Source: Monoplex corrugatus
Lineage: Eukaryota > Mollusca > Gastropoda > Littorinimorpha > Ranellidae
Length of the DNA: 64,000 nt
Reading direction: 5' to 3'
Assembly: GCA_030674185.1 (NCBI GenBank)
Contig: JAPXFY010000031.1
Coordinates: 41,724,532 to 41,788,531, forward strand
The notes beneath the pieces are model-generated. The model was given only the letters and a program-made list of their open reading frames with translations, had not been told where the DNA came from and ran no database searches. A program made the translations under genes and the position numbers. Positions 41,911-54,300 of the stretch are shown piece by piece (positions within the stretch are counted from its first letter, which is position 1; the number at the start of each line of letters is the position of its first letter).

Positions 41911-42160
41911 TCTCAGTGTTCAGCTGTGCTCTATCTGAGTCCAGTGCTAAGCAGTAGAGCCTGGCCTAAAGAATGGTAGTTAAAGGGTTAACTAAATTTA
42001 GGTTGAATGTTAGGTTGTGTGATTGGTTGAATGTTTGGTTGTATGGTTGGTTGGTATATTTGGTTGCTTTGTTGGTGGTTTGGTTGCATGTTTGGTTGAA
42101 CAATTAATAGAGATTGGTCAACTTGTAACGTCAGTCAGGTGAAACATTGTGTAAGAAGGA
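41911..42160. other. Sequence without recognised features
   Basis: A low-complexity GGTTG-rich stretch (42000-42095); otherwise nothing recognised. Confidence 0.5.
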
Positions 42161-42590
42161 GATTGTTAATAAGGCTTCGTCTTTGTTAATATGGCATAAT
42201 CTTTGTTAACAAGGCTTGAGCTTTGTTAATATGGCTTGAGCTTTGATAATATGGCTTAATCTTTCTTAATAAGGCTTAATCCTTCTTATACGGCTTAAAC
42301 TTTCTTAATAAGACTTAGTCTGTGTTGATAAGCCTTAATCTTTGTTAATAATGCTTAATTGTTAATAAGGTGTCTTATTAAGGCTTAATCTTTGTTAATA
42401 TGACTTGATCTTTCTTAATATGGCTTAATCTGTCTTAATGTTTGTTTGTTTTTAAAATATGGCGTATCTTTTTTTTTTTTAATATGGCTTAGTCTTTCTT
42501 AATATGGCTTGATTTTTCTCAGTATGGCTTAATCTTTCCTATAAGGCTTAATCTTTCTTTATATGGCTTAATATTTCTCTTAAGTTTATT
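42161..42590. repeat. Degenerate ~20-bp repeat (GGCTTAATCTTTNTTAATAT)
   Basis: About 18 loose units with drifting length and sequence. It is much older than the neighbouring arrays, judged by divergence. Confidence 0.8.
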
Positions 42591-42689
42591 TTGAAAAATC
42601 AAACCATGTCATTACTGCATTATGATCTTAAGTTTAAGCTTCTTGTTTCCAAAACATTGTTCCATATTATATTCTTGCATTTTGTATTG

Positions 42690-42965
42690 GAGTCTTTCGG
42701 CTTCATATAAAGGTCATTAATTAAGAGACACAGTGACTTATATTTTGATGTATTTTCAGAGTGTGTGAAACTGTTTCGAACTAAACCATGTCGTACAAAA
42801 TTGGACAGATTTGACCCATCGACTCATTGTATTAAAATTTTCATATAAAGTTCATTAATTAAGAGACACAATGACTTACATTTTGATGTATTTTCAGAGT
42901 GCGTGAAACTGTTTCATGGTAAACCGTGTCGTACAGAAATATTGACATCTTTTACCCATCATCCC
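42690..42965. repeat. ~130-bp tandem duplication
   Basis: TCATTAATTAAGAGACACAG, TTTTGATGTATTTTCAGAGT and GTGAAACTGTTTC appear twice with about ten differences. Confidence 0.82.
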
Positions 42966-43237
42966 ATTTTATTTCAAAACACACTTTTCTGTTTGGTTTT
43001 GTCTGGCACGGTACTTGTATAATATAATACTCCATAGTTGATCATGACAGCGATGGTTTTGATTCTTCTGTACTATACCATGCTCTTTTTATAAGCTGCA
43101 TTGCTTATGTCGAATCAGAGTTGAACATGAGTTTTGTTGATGTTGTTTGTTGGTTGTTTGTTGCTTTTTGATTATACATGATGGTGACCTGGTGAAAATC
43201 AAAGAAAGAGCCATCACATTTTCTTTTTTTTTCATAT
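42966..43237. other. Sequence without recognised features
   Basis: No recognised repeat or exon. Confidence 0.5.
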
Positions 43238-43455
43238 TTAACCCTTTGAATTCCTCAATGTATCCACCACCAGTAAAAGCTTAACCTTCTTGGTCCTGCT
43301 GGAAGCTGGTAGGTAGGGTTAGGGAGTGAATGGGTTAAGTTTTTGCTTTGCTGACATGTATAGTGAAGGAAGCTCGTGGATGAAGGCAGGGAATGAAAGG
43401 GTTAAGTTTTTGTTTTGCTGTCATGGCTGATAATGGGAAGGGTTGAAAGGGTTAA
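43238..43455. mobile_element. HP hairpin, copy H (diverged)
   Basis: TTAACCCTTTGAATTCCTCA at the left, inner TTAACCTTC, mirrored GGAAGCTGGTAGGTAGGGTT, and AATGAAAGGGTTAAG. Two right arms are present in tandem, ending at 43455. Confidence 0.78.
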
Positions 43456-43525
43456 GTATTGTCCAAATACTTCAGTTAGAAAGCTTAGCATCCATCTCTT
43501 GACTGAAAATCAGTAAGTGACCAGT

Positions 43526-43965
43526 CACCATGGTGTAGTGGTTAGCGCAACAGATTACCAACTGGAAGATTGTGTGGGTTCGAATCCTCATCAGTCCCTT
43601 CAAAAAATCATTGTGGGATTTTTTTGATCCAACCAGCTCCTACCCAGAGTTGGACGTACTATGGGCTCATTGGGAAGACTGGAACCACACAGTTGAGTCT
43701 CATCCACTTCACGGATGCATCATTGAGGGTGTTGCTCAAATCTTCTGACCAGCATCGCAGGTGTCTGTATCTCTCAAGCCTGGTTGACGCCAGGATATAT
43801 TATGATAGTAAGCGTAGAGTGCAGCCCTGTCATGCAGTCTCAATCCTAGATGGAACTCCACAGCATCATGATTATCGTCCTCACCAACATCATCATCATC
43901 GCATTGTAAAAACTGTACCAGCTTCTGTGGCCATAAAGTTGGCATAGAAAATGGGGGGGAAAAAA
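43526..43965 (+). mobile_element. S1 SINE with tRNA-derived head
   Basis: The head contains an A-box-like GTAGTGGTTAGCGCAACAGA and a B-box GTGGGTTCGAATCCTCATC at normal tRNA spacing, but no proper acceptor stem, so this is a SINE promoter and not a tRNA gene. The body has CTCCTACCCAGAGTTGGACG, GAGTCTCATCCACTTCACGG, CAGGTGTCTGTATCTCTCAA, GGTTGACGCCAGGATATATT and GCCAGCTTCTGTGGCC-type blocks. Related copies: 46640-46905 (minus), 62030-62410 and 62430-63330. Confidence 0.88.
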
Positions 43966-44241
43966 AAAAGGTGAGCACAGAGGTAACCTCCCTGAGCACA
44001 ATGATCCTAAAAAAAAATTTTTTCTCAAAAATCAGTAAGTGTGAAGACATGTCCGTACCTCTGGCTGTTATCTTCATTTTAAAAATTAATGGATGATTGG
44101 CCGGGCGTTCAGTCGACTGTCGGTTGCTGAAAGGAATTTCTTTTTATGAGGACAGGTAGGGTTTGGGGCAGACTAGAGGTGCATGTTCGGCTTAGTAAGA
44201 AATTGTTTGTATGCATATTTGAGTGGGGAATAGGTCAATTG

Positions 44242-44435
44242 TTAACCCTTTGACTCCCACAATCTGTCCACCAGCATCCAGCATTGTCAACCATGCTAGG
44301 AAAGCAAAAACTTAACCCTTTTACTCCGTCACCGTGTCCCCCAGCTTTCTACAGGAAGCTGGTGGATAGAGTGAGGGAATCAAAGGGTAAAGGTTTAGCA
44401 GTTGGTGGATAGGGTGCGGGAGTCAAAGGCTTTAA
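44242..44435. mobile_element. HP hairpin, copy I
   Basis: TTAACCCTTTGACTCCCACA, CATTGTCAACCATGCTAGGA, inner TTAACCCTTTTACTCCGTCA, centre CTTTCTACAGGAAG, mirrored arm and an end in GGGAGTCAAAGGCTTTAA. Confidence 0.88.
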
Positions 44436-44974
44436 GGCAGTTAATATAACCTTGTTTGCTAGCACTGTTAAGCTCATTACCCAAGCCTGTCTATTGCTTA
44501 GGGCGATTCTGCAACATTTTGGTTTATATAATGATAAAAAGAATGAGGAAATGCTGTCAATCGAATAAATTGGTCTCATTTTCAGGGTCTTTGAGAAAAA
44601 AGGCATAAAATCATCCACAACATTGAAGCTTTTCAGGAGCAGAGCTGTCTTAATATGCACGTCCATTACATTTCTTGCTTGTAACATATGATGCACAGAG
44701 TGTATGAGTTTGTTAAACGGATTTTATCATATTGAAAGCATGTCAGATTTTGATTTAATGTATTTGTGAAGTGCTAGCATTATCTGCATTTCATGATGCA
44801 CAGCTTAAAGCACAAAATATGTCTCTTTATAACTTACAATCTCTTTATAACTTACAATCTCTTTATAACTTACAATTTATCACGCGCAAGGTGTTTCACT
44901 ATGTAGCTTACTGTATGTAAAGCACAGACAGTTTCTGTTGACAGTATATAGTTTGACGTATCAGTTATTTTTGT
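44436..44974. other. Sequence without recognised features
   Basis: A small triplication of CTCTTTATAACTTACAAT lies at 44822-44878. No exon or element recognised. Confidence 0.55.
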
Positions 44975-45195
44975 TTAAAGCCCAGCCAACTGCATAGGGC
45001 CATTTCAAGGCTGTAACCATTTCAAAACATACACAAAATACTTCAACAGGAATTAAAAGAAAATTAAGTTCACTTATCAATGCATTTGCGCACATAATCC
45101 AAGGAGTTTCCCCTGGCGTTGACCACTCCACCAAATTTATGGCACAAGCAATTAAAAAAACATACTTGCATACAAATTGAAACATAAGTAGGACA
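44975..45195 (-). mobile_element. M540 dispersed element, 3' half, copy 7
   Basis: The only minus-strand M540 copy found. Reversed it gives CAACGCCAGGGGAAACTCCT, GCGCAAATGCATTGATAAGT, GAAATGGTTACAGCCTTGAA and CAGTTGGCTGGGCTTTAAAC. Confidence 0.8.
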
Positions 45196-45544
45196 CAAAA
45201 ACATGTGTGTCCGTGTTTATCAGATGATTTCTACATTTTTCTTCCTTACATCTTTTTTATCGACTATTGTCGCTACTACTTAATTCCAAGTTTATGCTGT
45301 GGTCTGTAGTTATTTTTTGATGAACTATGTTGATGATGTTTTGCTGTGTGTGCTGGACTATGTTTGTAGCACAACAGGTGTTCTTTGACATGGACTGCTT
45401 AGAATTATGAAGTATTTATAAATGTTGCCAGTTTTGTCAGATGCAATGCTTGTCAGTCAAGTTTGTCAAGTGAGAAACCTGTTGAGGTTTTGTTAAGCTT
45501 TTTAGTTATCAACTTTTGATTTTCTGCTGCTTCCTTGTTGCCAC
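45196..45544. other. Sequence without recognised features
   Basis: No recognised repeat or exon. Confidence 0.5.
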
Positions 45545-45726
45545 TTTGGTTTTCATTTCGTTTTGTTGTTGTTAATGGTGATGGTTTTTGAGGTGGGCAG
45601 TACCATTTGGTTTTCATTTCGTTTTGTTGTTGTTAATGGTGATGGTTTTTGAGGTGGGCAGTACCATTTGGTTTCATTTCGTGTTGTTGTTAATGGTGAT
45701 GGTTTTTGAGGTGGGCAGTACCATTG
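45545..45726. repeat. ~61-bp tandem repeat, three copies
   Basis: TTTGGTTTTCATTTCGTTTT, GTTGTTGTTAATGGTGATGG and TTTTTGAGGTGGGCAGTACC in tandem; the third copy is slightly shorter. Confidence 0.92.
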
Positions 45727-45839
45727 TCATATGTCTGATTGCCATACTGTCAGTATAACAATTTCTATATCATTTATATATTTTGTCATTGTTTTGTTTT
45801 GTTTTTTGTTTTGTTTTGTTTGTTTTTTTGCATCCTCCG

Positions 45840-46365
45840 CTTTGAAGATGGTGAGGGTTCTTTCAGTGTAAATCATGTCCCCTCCTTCTGGAAATTCTGT
45901 GCTAGAAATTCTCTTTTTTCTGTCACTTTCTTTCTCCCTTGCTCCCTTGCTCTCTGTCTCTTTCCTATCATTTTCTGCCATGCTGGCCTGTTCACCTGTA
46001 TATTTTCCATAAAGCCTTCCATATTTTTTCTGTTATGATTGATGATTGGTACATGTATTAACTGCATTTTTTGTTCTGAAGAAATGTGATGTGCAGAAGC
46101 AATTTCAGGTAATTTAGGCCAGTTTTTGTATGCATTTTAGTGTACGTAGTTATATTTGTTTATTTGTATTCAGTTTTTTTAAAACCCTTGGTGATAAATT
46201 GGATGGAGCAGTCAATACCAAGGGCATATCCTTAAATTATGTGCGCAAATGCATTGATATGTGTACCTAATTTTTTTTCAGATTTTCTTTTCAGTTTCAG
46301 AGGTGTAGAGACGATTATAGCACTAACATGGCTCTGCACAGATGACTGGGCTTTAAACAATAATG
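45840..46365 (+). mobile_element. M540 dispersed element, copy 8
   Basis: AGGGTTCTTTCAGTGTAAAT (TATA block mutated), TCTGGAAATTCTGTGCTAGA, TTATGATTGATGATTGGTAC, GTGATAAATTGGATGGAGCA, then GATGACTGGGCTTTAAACAA and an AATGATAAATG tail. Confidence 0.8.
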
Positions 46366-46479
46366 ATAAATGATTTTATTGCATTCAAGCATGGTTATGT
46401 CTCATACAGCCAGTCTTGATAGTTAGGACGAAGCATGTTTTTTTTTTTCATCAAATATTAATTCTATCTTTACCAACCC

Positions 46480-46508
46480 CCCTCCCCCACCCCACCCCCC
46501 CCCCCCAG
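46480..46508. repeat. C-rich homopolymer-like tract
   Basis: CCCCCTCCCCCACCCC passing into a run of C. Homopolymer lengths are unreliable here. Confidence 0.85.
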
Positions 46509-46639
46509 TGTCTGTGTCTGCACATTGTGCCACTGCCCGCCTGTTGCTTGTTTCAACTGTCCGACACCTCTCCCCCACTCCCCAAAGCCTCTGAAACTGA
46601 AGACAGAGCAAGAAGTACCACAGACTCCAGGACAGTTTT

Positions 46640-46905
46640 TTCATACCGCTATGTTGTTAGATGAGAATGGGGATGATGATGATGATGATGATACTTGAGT
46701 TCTTTTGTGTATTGATACTGCATTCTGTACTTTGATAATGTATCCTGGAATCAACCAAGTATAGGAGGTACAGGCAAGTGCAGTGTTCTTCAGAAAGTTT
46801 GAGCAGCACACTCGGTAGCACATCCATAAAGTGTATGAGACTCAATTTTGCGGTCCTGGTCTTCCTAGTGAGCCCATCGCCCAGTCAGTTCTGGGTAGTT
46901 GGTAC
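46640..46905 (-). mobile_element. S1 SINE body, minus strand
   Basis: Reversed: CTACCCAGAACTGACTGGGC, GAGTCTCATACACTTTATGG, GTGCTGCTCAAACTTTCTGA, CTGTACCTCCTATACTTGGT and GATTCCAGGATACATTAT, matching S1 in order, with a (ATC)n tail. The tRNA-like head is absent. Confidence 0.8.
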
Positions 46906-47003
46906 ACCATTATCTAATGCGGCTATGAATTGTTGATGTATTCAACTGATTACAATTGTGTTCCAGTTGTGAATGGGTAATTTGAGATAAGTATATAGTG
47001 GTA

Positions 47004-47479
47004 CCAACAAATGCCTATCAGTTAACATCAGAAAGAGAGTCCTTGAATGTTATATAGAACCAATACTGTTGTACGGATGCGAGGCATGGACAGTCAGCAA
47101 GCAAAGCCAGAGCAGGATCGAGGCAGCCGAGATGTGGTTTCTCAGAAGAATGTTGAGAGTTCCATGGACAGCAAAGAAAACAAACGAGACAAGTCTTGAT
47201 GGAGGCAGACACAAGTAGATCACTCATAAGGAAGATTAGGAAAAGACAAGCAACATTTATAGGCCATTTTATGAGGAAGGGGGATTTGGAGCACCTGGTC
47301 ACAATGGGAAAGCTGGAGGGAAAGAGGGCACCAGATAGACCCAGGGAGAAAATGCTGGACGGACTTGTAGAGTGGCTGGGGAAGAGGAGGGTGGGAGAGA
47401 TGCTGGGGGCAACAAGAGATAGAGATGGTTGGAAGTCCATGGTCGCCAACGCCATGCGGCAGGGCACCTGATGATGATG
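47004..47479 (+). mobile_element. 5'-truncated LINE with target-site duplication
   Basis: It starts at KCLSVNIRKRVLECYIEPIL and runs on with LYGCEAWTVSKQSQSRIEAA, EMWFLRRMLRVPWTAKKTNE, then after a one-base shift MEADTSRSLIRKIRKRQATF to VANAMRQGT and a stop, with a (GATGAT) tail. It is flanked by ATATAGTGGTA at 46993-47003 and 47480-47490, a perfect 11-bp target-site duplication. Same family as 690-1395 and 12391-12914 and better preserved. Confidence 0.92.
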
Positions 47480-47490
47480 ATATAGTGGTA

Positions 47491-47938
47491 GGCCTACAGC
47501 TTAATATTAATGGTTTTCTGTTGATGTTATTTTTAAAATGTTACTTTGTTTGACAGGACCAAGTGTTTGTATGGCTGTCTGTTTGTCACATGATGATGTT
47601 TTATTTTATTTCATTTTCTGGCTTAATGGTTCATGACCTACTTGTTGATTTGTCTGTATGCGAATTCTTGTACTTTTTCCAAAAAAGAAAAATTTTCGAA
47701 CATGCTTACAGTTGCAGTTGCAGTCCTGAGCACGTCTCCACAGCCTGCTGGGCTGTAGATATAGAACCTCACCATTTGTTGATTGGATGGTTATCTGATT
47801 GTCTATTGACTGATTCATGATTGGTTATTGAATGGTTTGGTGACCGATTTTTGTTTGTTGGGGGTTTTTTTTGGATTGACAGATATCTACTTATCTTGTG
47901 ACTGATTTATTGATGAATGGACATTTATTTAACCCTTT
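47491..47938. other. Sequence without recognised features
   Basis: Degenerate GATTGATTGGTTATTG-like low complexity from 47770 to 47925; otherwise nothing recognised. Confidence 0.5.
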
Positions 47939-48099
47939 GACTCCCGCACCCTATCCATCAACTGCAAAAACTTAACCCTTTGATTCCCTCACCCTATCCA
48001 CCAGCTTCCTGCAGGAATCAAAGGGTTAAGTTTTTGCTTTGCTATCATTGTTGGCAATGCAAGATGCTGGTGGACAGGATGCGGGAGACAAGGGGTTAA
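47939..48099. mobile_element. HP hairpin, copy J
   Basis: TTAACCCTTTGACTCCCGCA, inner TTAACCCTTTGATTCCCTCA, centre GCTTCCTGCAGGAATCAAAG (right inner arm mostly deleted), outer right arm GCTGGTGGACAGGATGCGGG and GGGGTTAA. Confidence 0.86.
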
Positions 48100-48231
48100 T
48101 CATGTAATGACTGATAGTCATGTAAGCATCGAGTGATTTACTCATTACTATCATCTTTTTTTGTGTGTGTTCATTTGTTTTTTGTTTGTTTGTTTGTTTT
48201 TTGAAACTTGTTTTTAGTTATTAATCGTGTA

Positions 48232-48750
48232 GTGATCCTCCCCTGTGAGGATGCTGAGGGCTCTGTCGGTATAAATAGTCTTTTCTGTCTCTTTGTTTCT
48301 GTCTTGTTGCTTTACTGTCTGTCATTTCTACCTATCATTTTCTGCCTTAATGGTCCATTCACCTGTGTGTGTTCGATGGGGGTCTTATGTACTTTTTCTT
48401 AGGATCGATAATTGGGTACATGTATTTTAAGTGTATTTTTGGCTCTAGGGAGGTGAGATACGCAGAAGCAATTTTAGGTAATTTATGCCTGTTTTTATGT
48501 ATGTTTTGGTGTCCTTATGTATGTTTATATTTGTATTCAGGTGTGTTTTTTAAATCTCCCCTGTGTGATAAATTGGACGGAGTGGTCAATGGCGGGGGCA
48601 TGTCCTTGGATTATGTGCGTGAATGCATTGGTATGTGCACTTAATTTTCTTTTCTTTTTTCTGTTGATGTTTTGTATGTTTTGAAACGGTTATAGCCCTG
48701 ATATGGCTCTAGGCAGTCGACTGGGCTTTAAACAACAGTAACAATAACAA
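48232..48750 (+). mobile_element. M540 dispersed element, copy 9
   Basis: CCCTGTGAGGATGCTGAGGG, GGTATAAATAGTCTTTTCTG (about 40 bp deleted after it), AGGATCGATAATTGGGTACA, GTGATAAATTGGACGGAGTG, AGCCCTGATATGGCTCTAGG and CAGTCGACTGGGCTTTAAAC with AACAATAACAATG. Confidence 0.84.
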
Positions 48751-48904
48751 TGCAGTGATCAATTGATTGATGGTTATGTAAGCATCTAGTGATTGAGTTA
48801 TTGTCTTTTTTGTGTTTGGTTTGTTTTTTGTTTTTTTGGGGGAGGAGGGTTTCTTTGATGATTATTCAGTCATGTGATTGGTTTTATTAATGTTGCCATT
48901 TATG

Positions 48905-48990
48905 TAATCCTTTCCCTCCTTCAACCTATTCACCAGCTTCCGGTTGCTGCAGTAAGCTGGTGGGTAGGGTGAGGGATTGACAGGGTTCAG
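48905..48990. mobile_element. HP hairpin, inner palindrome only (copy K)
   Basis: AATCCTTTCCCTCCTTCAAC, CACCAGCTTCCGGTTGCTGC, then AGTAAGCTGGTGGGTAGGGT and GAGGGATTGACAGGGTT. The centre is slightly expanded and the borders are diverged. Confidence 0.75.
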
Positions 48991-49179
48991 TGTGTACAGT
49001 TTTATGCTGTGGATAGACATGATGTACGTATGTGATCATCTTTTTGTGTAGCGTGAATGACATTGTTGCATTTTGAGGTACATGACCGTTTGATAATAAA
49101 ATTATATTCATTACGAGGCAGACTCCATTTCATGTGTGTGTACTGTGGAACAGACATACTGTGTTCTTCTTGTTATTGG

Positions 49180-49712
49180 TGTGTGTATTTGTGTGTATTG
49201 TCTGTGTGTGTGTGTCTGTCTGTCTGTTGTGAGTTTGTGTGTATTGGTCTGTGTGTGTGTGTGTGTGTATTGGTCTGTGTGTTTGTGTGTATTGGTCTGT
49301 GTGTGTTGTGTGTGTATTGGTCTCTGTGTGTGCTGTCTGTCTGTGTGTGTGTATTGGTCATGTGTGTGTGTATTGGTCTGTGTGTGTGTATTGGTCTCTG
49401 TGTGTGTGTGTGTGTATTGGTGTGTGTCTGTGGGTGTGTGTGTATCTGTCTGTCTGTGTGTATTGGTCTGTGTGTGTGTGTGTCTGTCTGTCTGTTGTAT
49501 TGGTCTGTGTGTGTGTGTATTGGTCTGTCTGTGTGCTGTCTGTGTGTGTGTGTGTGTGTATTGGTCTGTGTGTGTCTGTCTGTCTATGTGTATTGGTCTG
49601 TGTGTATTGGTTCTGTGTGTGTGTGTGTGGTGTATTGGAGTGTGTCTGTCTGTGTGTTTGTGTCGTGTATCGGTCTGTCTGTCTGTCTGTGTGTTTGTGT
49701 GTGTGTTTATTT
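49180..49712. repeat. TG-rich compound repeat (TGTGTATTGGTCTG units)
   Basis: GTGTGTATTGGTCTGTGTGT units of variable length with CTGTCTGT steps. Overlapping open frames on both strands come from the composition. Confidence 0.95.
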
Positions 49713-49879
49713 CTTTTGTATTCATTTTCTTACATTGATAATCATGCAGTACATAGGCTACAACATGCTTCAACACAAACAGACAGACAAAACAAAACCC
49801 ATGTGCACACGTTTATATATTCACACAAAGCGGCAAGAAGGATTGCAAAGAAGTCAGCAGATGAGACACTACAGCAGGA
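49713..49879. other. Sequence without recognised features
   Basis: Short AC-rich stretch leading into a SINE-like block. Confidence 0.4.
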
Positions 49880-50105
49880 AATGAAACTATTTCTCATATA
49901 TTTTATACTGGGGCAGCCAGGCAAATGTCCTGCTCTTCACGATTTTCAACCGTTGAGGGATCTTTAACATGCACAGGCCAGAAGGCACAGAGGTCCAATT
50001 CAGTTCAATTTTTCCAGTCAAACTGAGGAGAAAAGCCAAGGCCTCAATGGGAAACGAACCCTGGAACCTTAAGTTCAGTCATCGGCTGGTGAATCTCCGA
50101 ACTAT
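49880..50105 (-). mobile_element. SINE-like element with degenerate tRNA head (family S3)
   Basis: Reversed, CCAGGGTTCGTTTCCCATTG looks like a B box, preceded by ATAGTTCGGAGATTCACCAG. The body CATGTTAAAGATCCCTCAAC shares the TTAAAGATCC core with S2, but the rest differs, so it is treated as a separate family. Confidence 0.5.
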
Positions 50106-50229
50106 TCTGCCATTCTTCTCTTTACATGATTGTATGTATTTTGTGATTGTCAACATATTGTTGAGATGTCTGACTTGAAAACACACACAAAAAAAACTTA
50201 GCAAGGGAAAAAAATAAGTAATACAGTTT

Positions 50230-51340
50230 GTGATAATTATAAAAGACAGAGAGAGAATACTAGATCAAGACAGAGTGAGAATACTAGATCAAGACAGACA
50301 GAATACTATATCAAGACAGGGACAGAATACTAGATCAAGACAGACAATACTAGATCAAGACAGGGACAGAATACTAGATCAAGACAGGGACATAATACTA
50401 GATCAAGACAGAGAGAATACTAGATCAAGACAATACTAGACCAAGAAAAAGAATACTAGATCAAGAAAGAGAAATAATGGATCAAGAGACAGAATACTAG
50501 ATCAAGACAGAGACAATACTAGATCAAGACACAATACTAGATCAAGACAGGGACAGAATACTAGATCAAGACGGACAATACTAGATCAAGACGGACAGAA
50601 TACTAGATCAAGACAGACAATATTAGATCAAGACAGGGACAGAATACTAGATCAAGAGAGACAATACTAGATCAAGACAGGGACAGAATACTAGATCAAG
50701 ACGGACAATACTAGATCAAGACAGGGACAGAATACTAGATCAAGACAGACAATACTAGATCAAGACGGGGACAGAATACTAGATCAATACAGACAATACT
50801 AGATCGAGACAGAATACTAGATCAAGACAGACAGAATACATATCAAGACAGACAATACTAGATCAAGACAGGGACAGAATACTAGATCAAGACAGACAAT
50901 ACTAGATCAAGACAGGGACAGAATACTAGATCGACAGACAGAATACTAGATCAAGACAATACTAGACCAAGAAAAAGAAATACTAGATCAAGAAAGAGAA
51001 ATAATGGATCAAGATACAGAATACTAGATCAAGACAGGGACAATACTAGATCAAGACAGGGACAATACTAGATCAAGACAGGGACAGAATACTAGATCGA
51101 CAGACAATACTAGATCAAGACAGGACAGAATACTAGATCAAGACAGACAATACTAGATCAAGACAGGGACAGAATACTAGATCGACAGACAATACTAGAT
51201 CAAGACAGGGACAGAATACTAGATCAAGACAGACAATACTAGATCAAGACAGGGACAGAATACTAGATCAAGACAGACAATACTAGATCAAGACAGGGAC
51301 AGAATACTAGATCAAGACAGACAATACTAGATCAGAAGAG
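50230..51340. repeat. ~24-bp minisatellite, AGATCAAGACAGGGACAGAATACT
   Basis: Alternating long (GATCAAGACAGGGACAGAAT plus ACTA) and short (GATCAAGACAGACAATACTA) units, about 50 in total. Quality is good up to about 51340. Confidence 0.95.
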
Positions 51341-54300
51341 AGACAGAAGACAGAAATACTAGATCAAGACAGACGAATACTAGATCAAAGACGAAAGAGG
51401 GACAGAATAACTAGATCAAGACAGACAATACTAGATCAAGAGAGACAGAAAAGAGAAAGAATACAGATCAAGAGAAAATAGACAGAGAAAATACTAGATC
51501 AAGAAGAGACAGAATACTAGATCAAAGAAAAAATACTAGATCAAGAGAGAGAGATAATGATCAAAAGAGACAGAAATACAGATCAGAGAAGATCAATCAA
51601 GAAGAAACAGAATACTAGTATCAAAAAGAACAATCAGATCAAGGAAAGAATAACAGATCAAGAGAGAAACAATACAGATCAAGAAAAGAGTAGAAAGAAA
51701 AATAATGATCAAGAGAGAGAGAGAAACAATACTGTATCAAGAGAGAGAACAATACCCGATCAAAGAGAGAAAACAATACGTACAAAGTATCAAGAGAGAG
51801 AAACAATTACGTATCAAGAGAAAGAAACAAACTGTATCAAGAGAGAAGAAACAATAACTGTATCAAGAGAGAGAAGAAACAATACAGTATCAAGAGAGAA
51901 AGAAACAATTACAGTATCAAGAGAGAAAGAAACAATTACAGTATCAAGAGAGAAGAAACAAACAGTATCAAGAGAGAAGAAACAATTACGTATCAAGAGA
52001 GAAGAACAACTGTATCAAGAGAGAAGAAACAAACTGTATCAGAGAGAAAGAAACACACTGTATCAAGAAGAAGAAACAATTACGTATCAGAAGAGAAAAT
52101 ACTGTATCAAGAGAGAAGAAAAATACAGATCGAGAGAAAAAAACAATACGTATCGAGAAAAAACAATTACATTGAGAGAAAGAAACAATAGTTCAAAGAA
52201 GAAACAATACTGTATCAAGAGAAAACAATTACATACAAGAGGAAAGAAAACACTTATCAAGAGAGAGAAACATTCATATCAAGAGGAACTAAGACAAAGA
52301 AGAAACAATTACAGTATCAAAGAGAAAAAACAATACGTATCAGAGAGAGAAACAATTACATATCAAGAGAAGAAACAATTACAGTATCAAGAAGAGAACA
52401 ATTACAGTATCAAGAAGAGAAACAATTACGTATCAAGAGAAAACAATACGTACAGAGAGAAACAACGATCAAAGAGAAACAATTACAGTATCAAAGAGAG
52501 AAACAATACGTATCAAGAGAAGAAACAATACGTATCAAGAGAGAAAAACAATTACAGTATCAAGAGAGAAAGAAACAACAGTATCAAGAGAGAGAGAACA
52601 ATACAGATCAGAGAGAAAGAAACAATACTGTATCAAGAGAGAAGAAACAAACTGTATCAAGAGAGAGAGAAACAATACGTACAAGAGAAAAGAAACAAAA
52701 CTGTACAGAGAGAGAAACAAACGTATCAAGAGAGAAGAAACATACTGTAACGAGAGAAAAACAATACTATCAAGAGAGAAGAAAAATAGTACAAGAAAAG
52801 AAACAATAAGTATCAGGAGAAAAAACAATACTGTATCAAGAGAGAAAACAATTACAGATCAAGAGAGAAGAAACAATACGTATCAAGAGAGAGAAACAAT
52901 TACGTATCAAGGAGAGAGAACAATACGTATCAAGAGAAGAAACAAACGTACAAAGAGAAAGAACAAACAGTATCAAGAGAAGAAACAAAACTACAAAGAG
53001 AAAAAACAACACGTATCAAGAGAGAGAAACAATACGTATCAAGAGAGAAAGAAACAACACTGTATCAGAGAGAAGAAACAATACAGTATCAAAAGAACAA
53101 AACTGATCAAGAAAAGAAACAATACGTATCAAGAGAGAAAGAAACAACACTGTATCAAGAGAGAGAACAATACGTATCAAGAGAGAAAGAAACAACGTAT
53201 CAAGAGAGAAGAACATTACAGTATCAAGAGAAGAAACAATTACATATCAAGAAGAGAAACAATACTGTATCAAGAGAGAAAACAATACAGTATCAAGAAG
53301 AGAAACAACTGTATCAAAGAGAGAAACAATACGTATCAAGAGAGAAAAAACAATACGTATCAAGAGAGAGAAACAATTACAGTATCAAGAGAAAGAACAA
53401 TTACAGTATCAAGAGAGAAAGAAACAATACTGTATCAAGAGAGAAGAAACAACGTATCAAGAGAGAAAAACAAAAGTACAAGAGAGAGAGAAACAATACG
53501 TATCAAGAGAAAGAAACATACAGTATCAAGAGAGAGAACAATTACAGTATCAAGAGAGAAAGAAACAAACAGTATCAAGAGAGAAGAAACACAGTATCAA
53601 GAGAGAAGAAACAATACGTATCAAGAGAGAGAAACAATACGTACAAAGAGAAGAAACAATAACGTATCAAAGAGAAAGAACAATTACGTATCAAAGAGAA
53701 GAAACATTACAGTATCAAGAAGAGAACAATACGTACAAGAGAGAAAGAAACATACATATCAAGAGAGAAGAAACAAAACTTCAGAGAGAAAACAAACACG
53801 TATCAAGAGAGAAAGAACAACACTGATCAAGAGAGAAAGAAACAATTACGTACAAGAAGAAGAAACAAACTGTATCAAGAGAGAAGAAACAAACGTACAA
53901 GAGAAAGAAACAAACGTATCAAGAGAGAAGAAACAATTACAGTATCAAGAGAAGAAACAATACGTATCAAGAAAAGAACAACAGTATCAAGAGAGAAAGA
54001 ACAACACGTATCAGAGAGAAAAACAATACGTATCAAGAGAAAAAAACAACACGTTCAAGAAGAAAGAAACAATACGTATCAAGAAGAGAACAATACAGTA
54101 TCAAGAGAGAAAGAAACATACTATCAAGAGAGAAGAAACAATACTGTATCAAGAGAGAGAAACAATTACAGATCAAGAGAGAGAAACAATTACGTATCAG
54201 AGAGAAAGAAACAATTACAGTATCAAGAGAGAAGAAACAATACTTACAAGAGAAAGAACAATTACAGTACAAGAGGAAGAAACAATTACTGTATCAAGAA

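Noticed and set aside
43526..43597. A possible tRNA gene
   Set aside because: A and B boxes are present but the acceptor and anticodon stems do not fold properly, and a SINE body follows, so it is a SINE head.
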